From Akkermansiaceae bacterium (GTDB lineage Bacteria > Verrucomicrobiota > Verrucomicrobiia > Verrucomicrobiales > Akkermansiaceae): 64,000 nt of DNA. The DNA lies in the NCBI GenBank assembly GCA_023301765.1, contig JALZUC010000021.1:62001-126000 (forward strand). Reading direction: 5' to 3'. A model generated the notes under the pieces. It had not been told where the DNA came from. It saw only the letters and a program-made list of their open reading frames with translations, and searched no databases. Positions 51,259 through 59,176 of the stretch are shown here, piece by piece. Position numbers and translations under genes: made by a program. The first letter of the stretch is position 1. Each line of letters starts with the position of its first letter.

Positions 51259-51652
51259 GAAATAGGGATTTGATGACCTCATACATCTAGATGTGTTTAT
51301 GTAAAATCTTTCGAGCAGACCCTCAATGAGCGCTGATCAGTTTGTTACGGCCAGCCCACAACCGTTTAATTTTCTTAACCAAGATCATATTCATCAGAAA
51401 GCTATACCCCTGCAACTTAACCTACTCACGATGTAATTCAATCACCTTCCACTCCTGTTTGCATAATCAGACCACTTTACAGCAAACAAACGATCACTAA
51501 TATCAAAGCCACGCTAGAGCATCAGCGCACCCTGCATGACCTATAGTATCTTCCCCTCAGTCACTGAGTATTAATTCTATTAAACAAATTACTCTACCGC
51601 TCGAGGGCACCAGGGACTACAGATTCCCGAATAATCACCAAATTCCTTAAAG
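51259..51652. other. Non-coding region of about 390 bp
   Basis: This gap separates the C25 peptidase from the DUF1552 gene on the same strand. It has a small inverted repeat CTCAG/CTGAG at 51556-51568. The rest is AT-rich and lacks a coding frame or tRNA. It may contain the C25 promoter. Confidence 0.4.
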
Positions 51653-52948
51653 CTAGCCAAAGATTTCACTAACCGTATTCTTACTCGATGTAAACTTTGA
51701 CTGATTTTTATCCACTTGGCGTAACATGCTTAACCACAGATTTGAAATTGGAGTAACTCCTGAAGGATTAACAACATTAAGCCCCTGCTTAAGTCCACCG
51801 CCACCGTAACCAGCAAAAATCATTGGCCCGTTAGCACGTGTGTGACGGCTCTTCAGCGCTGATCCATAAGCGATCATACTATGATCAAATAAACTTTGCC
51901 CATCTGACTGCTTCGTCGCTTTTAACTTATCAAAGAAATAAGAAAGTAACTCAGCATTGGTTTCATCCCTAAGGTGGGAAGCCGCAACACTAATATCACC
52001 ACGGTAATGACTCATCCCATGAGGGCTCGTCTTTACTTTAAGGTCCTGTAATATAGTCTCCGTGGGCATCATGTAGCTAGCCACTCGAGTTAAGTCAGCC
52101 TGAAAAGCCAGTGTAATTAGGTCATAAGTAAGCTTCACCTCATCAATACCAGAAATTTTTTCAGTAGGAGGTTCAATATGAGGTAAGTTAGTCTCCCGAG
52201 TAGCCCATTCAAAACTTCGCTGCAGCTGCACTTCAATCTCCCTCAAGCTAGTAGAATATTGATCAAGCACAACTCGGTCACTTACTGAAAGCTTACTATT
52301 TAGTGAATTTAACTCCCTAACGAGACTATCTAAAACACTCTTTTTCTGACGTAATCTTGCCTGTAGAGCCTTCACCCCAGTTTTCTTGTCACCATACATC
52401 TTTTTATAAAGCTCGAATGCCCCAATAGTAGCAGACATATGTCCCCCCTCTCTATTCCAAGATAGTGATCTTAGCCCACCTCCGTGGCCACCAAACCTTC
52501 CAACAATACCTCTCCCAGCTAAAACAAATGATGAAAATCGTGTCTCATCACCAATGATGCCGGCAGCCACTTGATCGACACTCGGTAACGCTGTATTAAT
52601 ACTTACTTTTTGCATCGCTGATGCATCAGACAAAAAATAAAGTGAGCCCGCATGCGCCGCTGTTCTGGGTGCTTCGCCAAGTAGTGATAAATTTTGAATA
52701 AAGGAAAAATCATTTTTATGCCTTGCCAAAGGCTTCAGTAATTTAGGCAAATCATATTCAGCCCCTGCTTGGCGCAGACTAGGATACCACCCCTTTGTAG
52801 ACACACCAAACCCCATACCTAAGAACACCATACGAGTAGGTATTTTCGGAGAACCAGAAGCTGCCTTACACAGACTTTTAAACTGAGGTAATATCAAACC
52901 TCCAGCAAGGCAGGTTTGAATAAAATTTCTACGTGAGAATCTTGACAT
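51653..52948 (-). CDS. DUF1552 domain protein with twin-arginine-like signal
   Basis: The 431-residue protein carries MSRFSRRNFIQTCLAGGLILPQ at its N-terminus. RRNF resembles a twin-arginine export signal. The body matches DUF1552, with MVFLGMGFGVSTKGWYPS, HKNDFSFIQNLS and VASYMMPTETILQDL. These are sulfatase-like proteins found almost only in Planctomycetes and Verrucomicrobia, nearly always next to a DUF1592 cytochrome-like protein. The gene follows that partner with 5 bp between them, so the two form an operon. The role of the pair is not established. Confidence 0.9.
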   Translation of the reverse strand: MSRFSRRNFIQTCLAGGLILPQFKSLCKAASGSPKIPTRMVFLGMGFGVSTKGWYPSLRQAGAEYDLPKLLKPLARHKNDFSFIQNLSLLGEAPRTAAHAGSLYFLSDASAMQKVSINTALPSVDQVAAGIIGDETRFSSFVLAGRGIVGRFGGHGGGLRSLSWNREGGHMSATIGAFELYKKMYGDKKTGVKALQARLRQKKSVLDSLVRELNSLNSKLSVSDRVVLDQYSTSLREIEVQLQRSFEWATRETNLPHIEPPTEKISGIDEVKLTYDLITLAFQADLTRVASYMMPTETILQDLKVKTSPHGMSHYRGDISVAASHLRDETNAELLSYFFDKLKATKQSDGQSLFDHSMIAYGSALKSRHTRANGPMIFAGYGGGGLKQGLNVVNPSGVTPISNLWLSMLRQVDKNQSKFTSSKNTVSEIFG

Positions 52949-52953
52949 TGTAA

Positions 52954-54879
52954 TTAATTTTTAGTTCTAAAATAAGGTGATGCACAAACTCGAAAAGTTA
53001 ATTCAGCCAGCTTAAAACCACGCTCGCGTGACTCCTCAATAATCTGGTCAATTTGCCCCCTATCAGTGAACCCAATGGGACGACCCAGAGCGTAACTCAT
53101 CAGCGCTGATACATAACTTCTCGCAATCTTCTCATCCTCTTGGGCTAAAAGACTAGCAAACTGGCCGTAAGAGTTAAATGACTTACCATTAGGAAGTTGA
53201 CCGCTAGGATTAATCCTCACTCCCCCACTCTTTCCCACCTCATGTTGATTTTCAAATTTTTGTATACGTCCCATTGGGCCAAATAACTCCATACCAAAAC
53301 CCAAGGGGTCAATACGAGCATGACAAGTGGCACACTGAGCAGTAGTAGAATGATGTGATAATAGTTCACGTAGCGCTACATTCTCCCCTTTGTTATCTTC
53401 CACTTCAGGTACGTTGGCAGGCGCTGGAGGCGGTGGGCGATTAAGTAATTTCCTTAAAATGTAGACCCCCCTCTCTACTGGTGAATTTCTAGAGCCCGTT
53501 GAAGTCAGAACCTGCACAGCTCCCTTCCCAAGAAGACCACCCCTAACAAGATTCGCCCCTTCTAGTTTAACCTTTTGAAAACCTCTTTTCTGACGTGGGT
53601 AATTAACCCCATAATACTTAGCTAGTAATGGATCAACTATCGTAAAGTCTGATGATACTAACTTATTCGCGGGCTCGTTATTTTTAATAAGCTCTTTCAA
53701 GAACTCGCGAACCTCCTTTCTCATGCTCACTTTTAGTTTATCGTAGTTTTTAGCCACGTCTGGGAAACGGTCTTTATCCACTACCACTAAGTCAAGACGG
53801 TCTAACTCCAGCCACTGGTCACCAAAAGACTCATAGAATCGCTCAGATTTCTTATCATTGAGCATTCTTAGAATCTGTTCAACGAAGTCTTTCTTAGACA
53901 GTAATTGTTTTCTCTTAGCTAAATCAACAAGCTCTTCATCAGGGCTCGCAGCCCCCCATAATAATAGCGCCATCCGATTAGCGATCTCTACCTGATCCAG
54001 AGCTTGGCGCTTTTCTACTATGTAAATAAAATTGGGCGACGCTAGTGCCACAACTAATGGGTCATAGGTAGCCGACCAAAAATCAAGCCCCCTGCTGCGG
54101 CCCTCCTTAAAAAGTTTCTCCATATCACCCACTAATGAAATCGATGAAGGCTTTCCTTTGTACAAAGTCTCCACGAACCTCTCAAACATTGGTCGAGCCC
54201 ACTGATTCGCACGAGGAGTCGATAACTCAGCTTTCTTTTTATAAAGCAACTCACCAAATATATACTTAATCTCCTTAGGTTTAGATTCCCTAGAAGAAAT
54301 CAAAGCCACTAACCGCTTAGCTAGATCCTCAGCTGAGCTCATATACCCTAACAACTGCGTTGGAGTCACAACCAATTCTTTCCGGAAAGTATCAAACCCA
54401 AAGTCACCTGGATCTACAGGTAATAGATTCTCATTGGGCGTAACACCTAAGCGATCATAAACTGTGTTTACATACTCACGTCGATTCATACGGCGCATCT
54501 TACCATTCCCGCTTTTAACCATAACGTCGCGGGCATTAGATGTCGTTTTATAAAGAGGTTCCAACACCGCCTTAAGCTCCTCACTCGTCGGCTGAGGCTC
54601 TTCAGGAGGCGGCATTTCTCCAGTATTGATTAGGTCTAGCATTTCCTGCCAATGCTCGGCATCAGCTGAGGATTTAATAGTCGAACCCAAGGTATCAATC
54701 CGAAAGTCTGCTTTTTGTTTATCAGGTCCATGACAGCTAATGCAGTGCTTATCTAAAAAAGGCTTGATAACATCATATTGATCCACCTCCAGTGCTACAG
54801 CTAAAGAAACAAACGAAAAAAATGCACCCAGTATAGAGCCGATTAAAACAAAGCTAATCCTTTTTTTATTATGGAGCAT
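52954..54879 (-). CDS. DUF1592/DUF1588 cytochrome-like protein
   Basis: The 641-residue protein has a signal-like N-terminus and a heme c motif CISCH (C46, C49, H50) in DKHCISCHGPD. After it come DUF1587 (MRRMNRREYVNTVYDRLGV), DUF1595-like and DUF1592 regions, and DUF1588 (GGLLGKGAVQVLTSTGSRNSP and RGVYILRKLLNRPPPPAP). A second CATCH motif lies in TAQCATCHARIDPLGF, and a DUF1585 tail ends the protein. Such multidomain periplasmic proteins are hallmarks of Planctomycetes and Verrucomicrobia and are thought to act in redox or polymer degradation. The DUF1552 partner follows. Confidence 0.9.
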   Translation of the reverse strand: MLHNKKRISFVLIGSILGAFFSFVSLAVALEVDQYDVIKPFLDKHCISCHGPDKQKADFRIDTLGSTIKSSADAEHWQEMLDLINTGEMPPPEEPQPTSEELKAVLEPLYKTTSNARDVMVKSGNGKMRRMNRREYVNTVYDRLGVTPNENLLPVDPGDFGFDTFRKELVVTPTQLLGYMSSAEDLAKRLVALISSRESKPKEIKYIFGELLYKKKAELSTPRANQWARPMFERFVETLYKGKPSSISLVGDMEKLFKEGRSRGLDFWSATYDPLVVALASPNFIYIVEKRQALDQVEIANRMALLLWGAASPDEELVDLAKRKQLLSKKDFVEQILRMLNDKKSERFYESFGDQWLELDRLDLVVVDKDRFPDVAKNYDKLKVSMRKEVREFLKELIKNNEPANKLVSSDFTIVDPLLAKYYGVNYPRQKRGFQKVKLEGANLVRGGLLGKGAVQVLTSTGSRNSPVERGVYILRKLLNRPPPPAPANVPEVEDNKGENVALRELLSHHSTTAQCATCHARIDPLGFGMELFGPMGRIQKFENQHEVGKSGGVRINPSGQLPNGKSFNSYGQFASLLAQEDEKIARSYVSALMSYALGRPIGFTDRGQIDQIIEESRERGFKLAELTFRVCASPYFRTKN

Positions 54880-55315
54880 ATTAGTGAATACAATATTGTA
54901 TAACCCTATTTACATAGAATTTACCCTATTTCTTTCACTAGAAGATCCTGACAATAAAGATTGTGTGTTTAGTCGCATTTGAAAAACACGACGCATGAAA
55001 AAAACAGCACAAACTAGATAAGGTGCTGTGCAGTTTTCGGGGTCAGGCCAAGCTTATAAGATCAGGCCACTTTAATCTAAAGGTAAAACCTGTAACCTTT
55101 TTAGAAAGATTATTACCAGATTTTCTAAGTAATAATGATAGTCACAAAACTAGGCAGCAAAATCTTCCTGCTAGTTTTCAGGTTTATTTATACAACAGCT
55201 TCAAAAAAAATGTTAGATTCCATATACCTCGCAGCCTTACCTAAACATATTACCTTTACCCTCATGGAAAAATGGATGATAACTGATACAGGTTATAACT
55301 TTGTTCCCCTCCTGT
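54880..55315. other. Mostly non-coding region with second copy of dispersed repeat
   Basis: These 436 bp hold a copy of the 70-bp element at 54958-55027 and short overlapping open frames on the plus strand (from about 55023 and 55135). I do not think these are genes because they lack family similarity and ribosome-binding sites. The sequence is AT-rich. Confidence 0.45.
54958..55027. repeat. Dispersed intergenic repeat, copy 2
   Basis: This is the second copy of the element at 22860-22931. It shares AGATTGT at its start, the identical 16-mer ATTTGAAAAACACGAC at the same 19-bp offset, and the GATAAGGTGCT end. It lies 79 bp upstream of the minus-strand DUF1592 gene; copy 1 lies upstream of another minus-strand gene. 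Confidence 0.6.
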
Positions 55316-55690
55316 ATGCTAAACTTTAAAAAATCTACACGCCCTATAAATCCTACATGGTTTATAATCATCAATATCTCCATAGCCGTCCTCCTTTTAG
55401 GCGCAGCAGTAATTCTTAAAAAAAGCGCCTCAAAGTACTACTCCGGCGCTAGCATTAACAACACTTTCATTTCTCACACAGAGGCAGAAGAAAACCCTGA
55501 AGCTCTCAGGCATAGTCTAATTTATACGGAAGCCGCTCGCTCTACAGCCTACCGCTCCATTCTTAATATTACTAACAGCGCCTCTATCACATGGATTCTA
55601 GCAGCTTTAACACTATCCATAAACTGCATGTTTATTTTAAGAATGAACCGTAGGCACCAGCTAATAATGAAACAAACAACATCTGCCTAA
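55316..55690 (+). CDS. Small two-helix membrane protein, hypothetical
   Basis: From the ATG at 55316 the protein has 124 residues. One membrane helix near 15-35 (TWFIIINISIAVLLLGAAVI) and another at about 90-110 (SITWILAALTLSINCMFIL) flank an outside loop of about 50 residues with HTEAEENPEALRHSLIYTEAAR. The basic tail is cytoplasmic. No family is recognised. The layout resembles small membrane sensors or chemoreceptor fragments, but there is no supporting partner. A TTG at 55301 is an alternative start. Confidence 0.5.
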   Translation: MLNFKKSTRPINPTWFIIINISIAVLLLGAAVILKKSASKYYSGASINNTFISHTEAEENPEALRHSLIYTEAARSTAYRSILNITNSASITWILAALTLSINCMFILRMNRRHQLIMKQTTSA

Positions 55691-55785
55691 TAACCTGGCA
55701 CAAGGGAAAGCTTGCTAGAGATAACAAACATTCCCCTCCGATTAGTCCCCCGCTAGCGCCCCTAATACTAAGTTTGCCAAATCAT

Positions 55786-57063
55786 TTAGCGCTCTAGTAA
55801 TACCTCATCACCTAAAACAACAAGGTCAATACTACCATCTAATGTTTTATCTAGAAATGGTGTATTCTGACTCTTAGATTGCATAAAATCCTTATTGAAG
55901 GTTGTTTCACCTTCAGGGTCAAAAAGAAGAAAATCGGCCTTCCCCCCCTCGCTGATAGGAACAGCATCGAGCCCCATCATACGGCGCGGCTGGGCTGAAT
56001 ATCGATTAACCACAAGTCCCCAGCCAAATTCTCCCTTTTTTACAAAGTAGTGGTATAGCGAAACCAAAGCAGTCTCTAATCCAGTAATACCATTAGGCGC
56101 AGTAACAAAATCTTGTGATTTTTCAAATGCTCTATGCGGTGCGTGATCTGTAGCTATAATATCAAAGACACCTTCTTTGAGTCCTTCCAGAAGTGCTTTA
56201 TTATCCTCCGCTGTACGCAAAGGTGGGTTCATCTTATAATGGGTATTATAATCGCCGATATCTTCATCGCGAAACAGCAGGTGGTGTGGTGAAACTTCCG
56301 CTGTCACCTTCGCTCCCATCTGTTTCCACCAGCGGATAGTCTCCATACCTATCTTACTCGAAACATGCTGGATATGCAGACGCGCTCCAGTAGCATGAGC
56401 TAGGCGGATATCTCGGTCCATACAGATCTCCTCACTACATGCAGGTGTTCCAGGTATACCTAGCCGGTGACTTACCTCACCTTCATTTAAAGCGCGTGGC
56501 CCTGAAAGCTCTAGCACCTCACAGTGACTGGCAAAAAAACAATCAAACTCAGACGCATACTCCATAGCATGCTTCAGTAATAGTAGGTCAGGTACAGCAT
56601 CACCATCATCAGTGAGCATTTTCACTCCCAGATTTAGCATCCCATCTATCCCAGCAAGCTCCTTACCCTCACGCCCCTTCGTAATACAACCAGATGTATA
56701 AACCGGAATACGTGCATCCCGCTCTGCAATATCATAAATCATACGCACCATAGCAGCTGAATCAATCGCGGGTGCAGTATTAGGCATGAGCACCACACCA
56801 GTAACTCCACCATTGATGGCCGCCTCTGTACCGCTCTTAATAGTTTCTTTTGCTTCCTGCCCAGGCTCACGCATGTGAATGTGGGTATCAAACATCGCCG
56901 GCATTAAAATCTTACCCAATGCATCGATCACCTTTGCACCAGCTGGAGCCTCTACCCCCTGCCCTATCTGGGTAATTGTGCCATTTTCAACCAGCACATC
57001 GGCAGGTGTTAGGTCATCATTATCTTCACTCGCGATACGGGCGTTTTGAATAAGTAAGAGCAT
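55786..57063 (-). CDS. pyrC: Dihydroorotase
   Basis: PyrC closes carbamoyl aspartate to dihydroorotate, the third step of pyrimidine synthesis. The 425-residue protein is of the long class I (amidohydrolase) type, with MFDTHIHMREPGQE (metal-binding HxH), later histidines in HCEVLELSG and LHIQHVSSKIG, and the catalytic aspartate in DIIATDHAPH. It lies 4 bp downstream of pyrB and ends the pyr operon. Together with PyrB it could form a complex, as in some bacteria. Confidence 0.95.
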   Translation of the reverse strand: MLLLIQNARIASEDNDDLTPADVLVENGTITQIGQGVEAPAGAKVIDALGKILMPAMFDTHIHMREPGQEAKETIKSGTEAAINGGVTGVVLMPNTAPAIDSAAMVRMIYDIAERDARIPVYTSGCITKGREGKELAGIDGMLNLGVKMLTDDGDAVPDLLLLKHAMEYASEFDCFFASHCEVLELSGPRALNEGEVSHRLGIPGTPACSEEICMDRDIRLAHATGARLHIQHVSSKIGMETIRWWKQMGAKVTAEVSPHHLLFRDEDIGDYNTHYKMNPPLRTAEDNKALLEGLKEGVFDIIATDHAPHRAFEKSQDFVTAPNGITGLETALVSLYHYFVKKGEFGWGLVVNRYSAQPRRMMGLDAVPISEGGKADFLLFDPEGETTFNKDFMQSKSQNTPFLDKTLDGSIDLVVLGDEVLLER

Positions 57064-57067
57064 AAAT

Positions 57068-57991
57068 TTATTTTTGTTGGTTAGGTTTCAGCCAGTAGAG
57101 AGCAGCCATACGAGTAGCTATACCATTCTCCACCTGCTGATTAATTAGGCATCGGTTATACTCCATAACAGCATCACAGAGCTCTACCCCCCTATTTACC
57201 GGGCCTGGGTGCATAATATAAGTTCCCTGAGCTTCTAACTGCTTAAAGCGCTCATCAGTCACTCCATAAAGTTTAGTGTATTCTCTCAGGCTTGGAAAAT
57301 ACTGGACTGCCTGACGCTCCATCTGCACTCGTAGTAAGTAAACGCAGTCCGGAGCCCAGCGCAGAGCCTCATCGTAGTTCGTAAACCTCTTAATATCCTT
57401 AGGACCATGTTTAGGAACTAATGAGCCAGGGCCCAGCCATGCCACTTCAACCCCCAGCTTTCTCATAAGCGTGGAAGTAGAGCGCGCCACACGGCTGTGT
57501 AAAATATCACCTACGATTAAAATCTTTTTACCCATTAACTCTGGAAAAACCTCACGTAGGGTAAAGCCGTCTAACAAAGCTTGAGTAGGGTGAGCATGCG
57601 CTCCATCACCTGCATTTATCACACAAGCTTTAGTCTCTCTAGCGATCATCTGAGGCAGACCAGGCATCTTATTTCTGACAATAATATAATCCGTACGCAT
57701 AGACTGCAACGTATCGATCGTATCCTTAATAGTTTCACCTTTCACTACAGAAGAATGAGGCACATCAAAGTTTGTAACATCCGCAGAGAGCCTCTTTGCC
57801 GCTACTTCAAAGGATGAAAGAGTACGTGTACTTGGCTCATAGAACAAAGTCAGAACTGACTTCCCCTTTAAAGCCGGCACCTTCTTTACCGAGCGTGTAA
57901 ATAAATCTTTAAACGGCCCAGCCTGATCAAGCAAAAGCTCGATTTCCTCACGGCTGAGGGATTCAATATCTAATAGGTCCTTGCGGGTCAT
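57068..57991 (-). CDS. pyrB: Aspartate carbamoyltransferase catalytic subunit
   Basis: PyrB joins carbamoyl phosphate and aspartate to carbamoyl aspartate. I place the start at the ATG at 57991 (RKDLLDIESLSREEIELLL), giving 307 residues, the usual length; an in-frame ATG at 58063 would add 24 residues that overlap the small membrane gene. The carbamoyl-phosphate loop TLFYEPSTRTLSSFEVAAKRL and the later MHPGPVNRGVEL are diagnostic. No pyrI regulatory gene is seen. It follows the small membrane gene by 7 bp. Confidence 0.97.
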   Translation of the reverse strand: MTRKDLLDIESLSREEIELLLDQAGPFKDLFTRSVKKVPALKGKSVLTLFYEPSTRTLSSFEVAAKRLSADVTNFDVPHSSVVKGETIKDTIDTLQSMRTDYIIVRNKMPGLPQMIARETKACVINAGDGAHAHPTQALLDGFTLREVFPELMGKKILIVGDILHSRVARSTSTLMRKLGVEVAWLGPGSLVPKHGPKDIKRFTNYDEALRWAPDCVYLLRVQMERQAVQYFPSLREYTKLYGVTDERFKQLEAQGTYIMHPGPVNRGVELCDAVMEYNRCLINQQVENGIATRMAALYWLKPNQQK

Positions 57992-57998
57992 TGGCGGG

Positions 57999-58268
57999 CT
58001 ACTCGAACTGAGTGGTGTATACACAGGACCCACCACTAGCACAAGTAATGATATAACGGCCATAGTAGCCGCTTAGTTTCGGGGTCTTGTCTTGTTTCAA
58101 AAAAATAAATACAGCGTACAAGAGAATAATGGCTAAACAGCTAGCTCCAGGCACATTGAAACTGGGGATACACAGCAGCATAACTAACAAACAGAGCAGG
58201 TAAATTGTGCTGGAAAGTAATGACTGGAGATTACTCGGTTCATTTCTATGTTTCGTAATCTGCATCAT
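57999..58268 (-). CDS. Small membrane protein embedded in the pyr operon
   Basis: This 89-residue protein begins with an ATG at 58268 that shares a base with the pyrR stop (TGATG overlap). It has two hydrophobic helices (about 18-40 and 44-60) and ends 7 bp before pyrB. The helices are LLSSTIYLLCLLVMLLC and ASCLAIILLYAVFIFL. Its tight fit between pyrR and pyrB suggests a real gene. No known pyrimidine-operon protein of this kind comes to mind. It might be a small membrane adaptor for a uracil transporter, but that is a guess. Confidence 0.6.
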   Translation of the reverse strand: MMQITKHRNEPSNLQSLLSSTIYLLCLLVMLLCIPSFNVPGASCLAIILLYAVFIFLKQDKTPKLSGYYGRYIITCASGGSCVYTTQFE

Positions 58269-58795
58269 CAAACCTTGTTTTCAATTACCACTACAGAATC
58301 TTCACCATCACTACCTTGAAGTTTTACATCAATGTAATCCATACGCTGAGTTTGTAAATCCACTCCCACATAATCGGGAGCAAAGGGTAACTCACGATGC
58401 CCTCGATCTATCAGCACAGCCAGCTCCACCTTGGTAGGTCTGCCATAATCAGTGAGCGCATCAATAGCCGCCCTCACCGTTCTACCGGTAAATAGCACAT
58501 CATCCACAAGAATGATATGCGCACCATCCACGGTGAAAGAAATATTACTCCCCTGAAGTTTTGGATTATCTTTAAGATGGGCCAAATCATCGCGATAAAG
58601 TGAAATATCTAATACTCCCATAGGAACATTCATCCCTGCTGTTTCCAAGGCAGATCGGATACGCTCAGCTACCTCGTCCCCACGACTTCTGATACCAACC
58701 AACACAAACTCCTTACTAGCGTTCCGCTCAAGAATTTGATTGACCATTTGTGACACCGCCTGGGCTATATCACTCTCTGTTAATCGCTTAGACAT
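58268..58795 (-). CDS. pyrR: Bifunctional PyrR regulator/uracil phosphoribosyltransferase
   Basis: PyrR binds pyr mRNA to control attenuation in response to UMP and has uracil phosphoribosyltransferase activity. The ATG at 58795 gives 175 residues, a typical length. Motifs are FVLVGIRSRGDEVAERI, the PRPP loop ILVDDVLFTGRTVRAA, and GRPTKVELAVLIDRGHRELP. It heads a minus-strand set pyrR - small membrane gene - pyrB - pyrC. I looked for an anti-terminator upstream and did not find a convincing PyrR-binding sequence. An alternative start at 58858 would add 21 residues. Confidence 0.95.
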   Translation of the reverse strand: MSKRLTESDIAQAVSQMVNQILERNASKEFVLVGIRSRGDEVAERIRSALETAGMNVPMGVLDISLYRDDLAHLKDNPKLQGSNISFTVDGAHIILVDDVLFTGRTVRAAIDALTDYGRPTKVELAVLIDRGHRELPFAPDYVGVDLQTQRMDYIDVKLQGSDGEDSVVVIENKV

Positions 58796-59176
58796 TGCTC
58801 GTTTATTATAATCTCGTAAGATATGGCACACCCTAATTTGCCCGTAAATTTTTGTCAATGGCAGGGCTAACTCACTTTACTATAAATAACCTAAGGCCTT
58901 AGAAAAAAATTATATCAAGGTCTACAAAACCGCAATACTTGGCAGAACAACTCCGTAATATCGCTCAGATTAAAATACAGCATGCATATAACATGCGCTT
59001 ACGTATCAGCTCCGTCATCAACACCCTCCTGACCAGTGGCTCTTAAACAAGCTGGCAAAATTCATAATCAATAAAATTACTGTTATGCCCTTTACGCAAC
59101 ACACTTGAAATTCAAGTAATCTCTCCACACTTTTCCATTTGCCACAGCCACCTATAATCGCTATTCCACCACCATC
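58796..59176. other. Non-coding region of 381 bp between divergent genes
   Basis: It contains a perfect 12-bp palindrome CTAAGGCCTTAG (58891-58902) followed by a run of A. It has no loop and so is not a terminator, but could be a protein-binding site for pyr control. No coding frame or RNA gene is evident. A strong promoter was not found by eye. Confidence 0.4.

Noticed and set aside
51590-51650. tRNA-like stretch near the DUF1552 gene end
   Set aside because: A D-arm-like GAGCGGTAGAG occurs on the minus strand, but no anticodon stem or T-loop can be folded.
55023-55329. Two overlapping open frames before the small membrane protein
   Set aside because: They show no domain or signal, overlap each other, start without ribosome-binding motifs and lie next to a repeated element.
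58796-58960. PyrR-binding attenuator upstream of pyrR
   Set aside because: The PyrR binding-loop consensus was not found, and the only palindrome (58891-58902) has no loop, so it cannot form a standard terminator.
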